Source: Chitinophagaceae bacterium (GTDB lineage: Bacteria > Bacteroidota > Bacteroidia > Chitinophagales > Chitinophagaceae). From it: a stretch of DNA of 64,000 nucleotides. The stretch lies in NCBI GenBank assembly GCA_023957575.1, contig JAMLGU010000004.1:290308-354307 (forward strand). The letters are read 5' to 3'. Shown in pieces: positions 61,841 through 64,000 of this stretch (positions are counted from its first letter, which is position 1; the number at the start of each line of letters is the position of its first letter). The notes beneath the pieces were generated by a model. It made no database searches and was not told the origin of the DNA. It was given only the letters and a program-made list of their open reading frames with translations. Position numbers and translations under genes: made by a program.

Positions 61841-62029
61841 TTACCTGAGTTGCTTGGCAACCGTCTCCGGTTGCAAGCCCATGTACTGGCAAAACTCATC
61901 AACAGTAACAACCTGGTGTTGCTGTTTCTTGAAGTGGTCTTTAATCTTCTTGATGAGGTTTCTTCCATACCTGTCGCTTCTGCCTGTGATTACCTGAATG
62001 TCTTTAGGATAAATGCACAGTCTATTCAT
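61841..62029 (-). CDS. Small HTH-like protein, typical of Bacteroidota mobile regions
   Basis: With the ATG at 62029 the 62-aa protein reads MNRLCIYPKDIQVITGRSDR then YGRNLIKKIKDHFKKQQHQV and VTVDEFCQYMGLQPETVAKQ. The pattern suggests a short helical DNA-binding fold: KDIQVITG ... RLLKKI ... EFCxYxGL. I know similar proteins only as hypothetical genes near integrated elements in this phylum. The frame is open to 62062. Confidence 0.55.
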   Translation of the reverse strand: MNRLCIYPKDIQVITGRSDRYGRNLIKKIKDHFKKQQHQVVTVDEFCQYMGLQPETVAKQLR

Positions 62030-62178
62030 TATTTCAATTATACAACTTAATACACTATCCATACCGATGCTATGCTTTAAGTATGAAAGTGATATTGCAA
62101 AGATAAATGTTTTTCATAGGCGGTAAAAGTGTGTTTGTTGGAATAATGCGGAATAAACGGAACGGATGACTTTACACA

Positions 62179-62210
62179 TTTGCAGAGCCTTTATAGTGCA
62201 TCTACTTTTG
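62179..62210 (+). promoter_or_regulatory. Strong Bacteroidota promoter upstream of the 249-aa gene
   Basis: TTTG at 62179-62182 and TACTTTTG at 62203-62210 are separated by 20 nt, matching the TTTG/TAnnTTTG consensus exactly. Transcription would start near 62217, leaving a 59-nt leader. Confidence 0.7.
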
Positions 62211-62275
62211 ATTTCAAATGCTGATAAAGCAGCATAAAAGGAAACAGATTTACTAATCCATAAAAAGTTTAGACA

Positions 62276-63025
62276 ATGGCAAAACTAAAAGGTATTTTAA
62301 AAATTGAAGGCACTCTGGATGAGTTGACTTTCTACAAAACGCAGGACGGTCATTTGGTGAAAACCAAAGGCGGTGTTTCTGCTGACCGTATTGCAAACGA
62401 CCCGAATTTTCAACGTACCCGTGAAAACGGTTCTGAATTTGGAAGCTCTGCAACTGCTGGTAAAGTATTACGCAATGCAGTTCGTAATTTGATGATGAAC
62501 GCTGCTGACAACCGTGTTACCAGTCGTTTAACACAAATCATGACACAGATTAAAAACTACGATACCACTTCTGCAAGGGGTGAACGCACAGTTGCAATCG
62601 GTATTGCTGACCCTGCTGCCTTGGCACTGTTGAAGGATTTTGACTTCAACGATAATGCGGCTTTAGGTGGAGTGCTATTTGCTCCATTCACGGTAGCACC
62701 TGTAACGGGAGTAATCAACATTCCTGCATTTGTACCAATTAATGATATTTCTTACCCTTCCGGGGCAACACATATCAGCCTGAAAGGTGCGTTTGCAAAT
62801 GTGGACTTCGCAAACGAAATCAGTGCAATTGAATATAGTCCTGTAACCAATTTGCCAATTGATGGAACCAATACCCCAGTAACGCTTACGCCAGCCGGTG
62901 TGCCTGCCGGTGCCGGTACAAAGTTTTACCTGCTGTTGATTGAGTTCTTCCAGGAAGTGAACGGGGTTCAGTACTCCTTAAAAAATGGTGCTTACAACGT
63001 CCTCAACATTGTTGAAGCTGCGTAA
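62276..63025 (+). CDS. Conserved Bacteroidota protein of unknown function (249 aa)
   Basis: The N-terminus MAKLKGILKIEGTLDELTFY, KTQDGHLVKTKGGVSADRIA and FQRTRENGSEFGSSATAGKV is strongly conserved in a family of unnamed Bacteroidota proteins; the central part (ILTQIKNYDTTSARGERTVA-like) continues that and the C-terminal half is a beta-rich, Pro/Thr-rich region ending LLLIEFFQEVNGVQYSLKNG. No signal peptide or catalytic motif. A perfect promoter and a terminator make it monocistronic. Its GC content is higher than its surroundings. Function unknown; it may be a structural or virion-like element. Confidence 0.75.
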   Translation: MAKLKGILKIEGTLDELTFYKTQDGHLVKTKGGVSADRIANDPNFQRTRENGSEFGSSATAGKVLRNAVRNLMMNAADNRVTSRLTQIMTQIKNYDTTSARGERTVAIGIADPAALALLKDFDFNDNAALGGVLFAPFTVAPVTGVINIPAFVPINDISYPSGATHISLKGAFANVDFANEISAIEYSPVTNLPIDGTNTPVTLTPAGVPAGAGTKFYLLLIEFFQEVNGVQYSLKNGAYNVLNIVEAA

Positions 63026-63053
63026 AAGTTGTTCTTTCTTTCAGTTAGGAAAA

Positions 63054-63081
63054 TGCCTCACCAGTTTGGTGGGGCTTTTTC
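63054..63081 (+). terminator. Hairpin terminator after the 249-aa gene
   Basis: GCCTCACCA and TGGTGGGGC pair (one G-T) around GTT, followed by TTTTTCTTTTT. Classic intrinsic terminator. Confidence 0.9.
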
Positions 63082-63190
63082 TTTTTACTCATGTTGCTAT
63101 TTGTTTTTTTCAACATGGTATTCGTGAATGCTTTCGCAATTCAGCAATGCCCTAAAAGGGCAAAGCTGAAAGGAAACGCTGACCAGTGGA

Positions 63191-63313
63191 ATGAACCCAC
63201 AAGCAGCAACCACAAGGAAGATTATAAACCCTGATGCCAGGCGAAGGACACCAATTGAAAGAAGCCCTGCGGATGTAACGCTGATACCCGAAACGGGAAA
63301 CAGGAACAAATGA
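63191..63313 (+). CDS. Possible 40-aa basic small protein
   Basis: The frame MNPQAATTRKIINPDARRRT, PIERSPADVTLIPETGNRNK, TGA has codon usage like a gene and an AAAGGAAA ribosome-like site 14 nt upstream. No family recognised. The remaining 63082-63412 segment has no other frame worth calling. Confidence 0.3.
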   Translation: MNPQAATTRKIINPDARRRTPIERSPADVTLIPETGNRNK

Positions 63314-63412
63314 TGAAAGAGCAACTGAAGTGAAAGGACAAATGCCGGAATGGCTGCCTGCTGAAATACGTGGATGCTTTTGCATAATGAAAAAATTTAG
63401 ATGCTTCTCACT

Positions 63413-63533
63413 GCAAGGCGGATAAAAAAACCAAAAGGAAACGGAATAAATGATAGCCCTGTGCGTTGGCTTTGTGTTTATGCCGTAGTCTTTTGGTTTT
63501 TTTAGTATGGGTCTGTGCGTTTGCCCGCCTTGC
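63413..63533 (+). repeat. Two-part inverted repeat ahead of a promoter
   Basis: Outer arms GCAAGGCGG (63413-63421) and CCGCCTTGC (63525-63533), inner arms AAAAAAACCAAAAG (63424-63437) and CTTTTGGTTTTTTT (63490-63503) are nested and perfect. The structure could be an RNA fold, a protein-binding site, or the end of an element. Confidence 0.65.
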
Positions 63534-63541
63534 TATCTTTG
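63534..63541 (+). promoter_or_regulatory. -7 element TATCTTTG
   Basis: Exact TAnnTTTG match abutting the inverted repeat, 15 bp before an ATG that starts a 20-codon frame (63557-63619, MSKSGTSAKGSLLDYLFKWR). Transcription would run against the DUF6943-like gene. Confidence 0.45.
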
Positions 63542-63597
63542 CATCTTAAATTTTGAATGAGCAAAAGCGGTACATCAGCTAAAGGCAGCCTTTTGGA

Positions 63598-64000
63598 CTA
63601 CCTTTTTAAGTGGCGGTAAATCATAGCCCTTTTTACATCAGCTAAGAGCAATAAATATTCTTTCATCTGCTTTTCCTTTCTTTCAATCAGCTTCACTTTG
63701 TGAACATCTTTTACAAAGGCGTACTTATCTTTTGAAACTGCTTGCGTTTGTGTTTTAATGGTAGCCCTGAAATCATCTATCCGTAAAAATGGAATAACTG
63801 AACCGACAAGGAACTGTTGAAAATGCTTTGCCTTCCATAAGCCAAAAGAAAGCGTTTTGTAAAAATCAAATTCATCTGAATTTTTACAGGAAACTACAAA
63901 GCAGTTGGGGCAAGGTTTTTCAAGTGGTTTGCCACTATTTAAACCTTTGCAGAGAATGAACAAATCAAATTCATTTGTTTGATTTTTCGGATTGAAGCTG
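63598..64000 (-). CDS. DUF6943-like protein (5' end beyond the window)
   Basis: The frame is open to the right edge. It reads NPKNQTNEFDLFILCKGLNS, GKPLEKPCPNCFVVSCKNSD, FYKTLSFGLWKAKHFQQFLV, GSVIPFLRIDDFRATIKTQT and ends MIYRHLKR. I associate the CKGLNSGKPLxxPCPNCF signature with DUF6943, a family common in Bacteroidota integrative elements, function unknown. Cys residues CPNC could bind zinc. Identification is from memory of the signature. Confidence 0.65.
   Translation of the reverse strand, partial: SFNPKNQTNEFDLFILCKGLNSGKPLEKPCPNCFVVSCKNSDEFDFYKTLSFGLWKAKHFQQFLVGSVIPFLRIDDFRATIKTQTQAVSKDKYAFVKDVHKVKLIERKEKQMKEYLLLLADVKRAMIYRHLKR

Overview
The window looks like a chromosomal segment of a member of the Bacteroidota, most likely near the Chitinophagaceae. 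Evidence: TonB-dependent receptor plus DUF5689 lipoprotein, an S46 dipeptidyl-peptidase, DUF4920, YtxH, four-helix-bundle and DUF6943-type genes, many lipoproteins with a Cys lipobox, and several promoters with the phylum-specific TAnnTTTG -7 element about 20 nt after a TTG/TTTG. TAA, TAG and TGA all end intact genes, so the genetic code is standard. I saw no tRNA, rRNA or CRISPR array.

Layout. 1-3 kb: start of an MmeI-like restriction-methylation enzyme running off the left edge, a GH16 glycosidase remnant, an IS1634-type transposase and dispersed repeats. 3-17.7 kb: housekeeping and transport genes (AraC/GyrI regulator, mnmG, ybeY, feoA, nadD, chrA, a TonB receptor/DUF5689/endonuclease cluster, rpiB, tatC, DUF4920, YtxH). 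18.1-27.2 kb: a heavily damaged type I restriction-modification locus (hsdR, hsdS, hsdM) carrying an ORF6N/PLD-like gene, a Y1 REP-associated transposase with a family of REP hairpins, an ISL3-type insertion with perfect ends and 8-bp target duplication inside hsdS, in-frame palindromic elements in hsdR and hsdM, and a complete GIY-YIG nuclease domain spliced in frame into the HsdR motor. 27.3-29 kb: four small lipoproteins. 29.1-35.6 kb: S46 peptidase, a cluster of DnaA boxes next to an AT-rich tract (candidate oriC), nadA, comF, and a compact type II R-M pair (m4C methylase fused to an SNase-like domain plus MjaI-like endonuclease). 35.8-39.3 kb: glutathione peroxidase, amidohydrolase and three damaged small genes. 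39.7-53.2 kb: aldo/keto reductase, an unknown helical protein, and a long branched-chain amino acid operon (leuA, ABC ATPase, leuB, ilvD, ilvB, four-helix protein, ilvN, ilvC, ilvA). 53.2-60.8 kb: small lipoprotein, gltB-gltD, yceI. 60.8-64 kb: a decayed gltD copy, operator-like palindromes, and the edge of what may be a mobile element (small HTH-like protein, conserved 249-aa protein, DUF6943-like gene).

How it fits together. The leu/ilv operon makes the Leu/Ile/Val precursors (leuCD are absent here), and GltBD supplies the glutamate used in their transamination. Three separate R-M systems lie within 35 kb; only the MjaI-like pair looks complete. Damage (nonsense codons, frameshifts, insertions) is concentrated in accessory genes while long biosynthetic genes are intact, which argues for real decay rather than random sequence error. 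The most unusual parts are the layered mobile elements inside the hsd locus, above all the GIY-YIG nuclease inside HsdR, and the candidate replication origin upstream of nadA.
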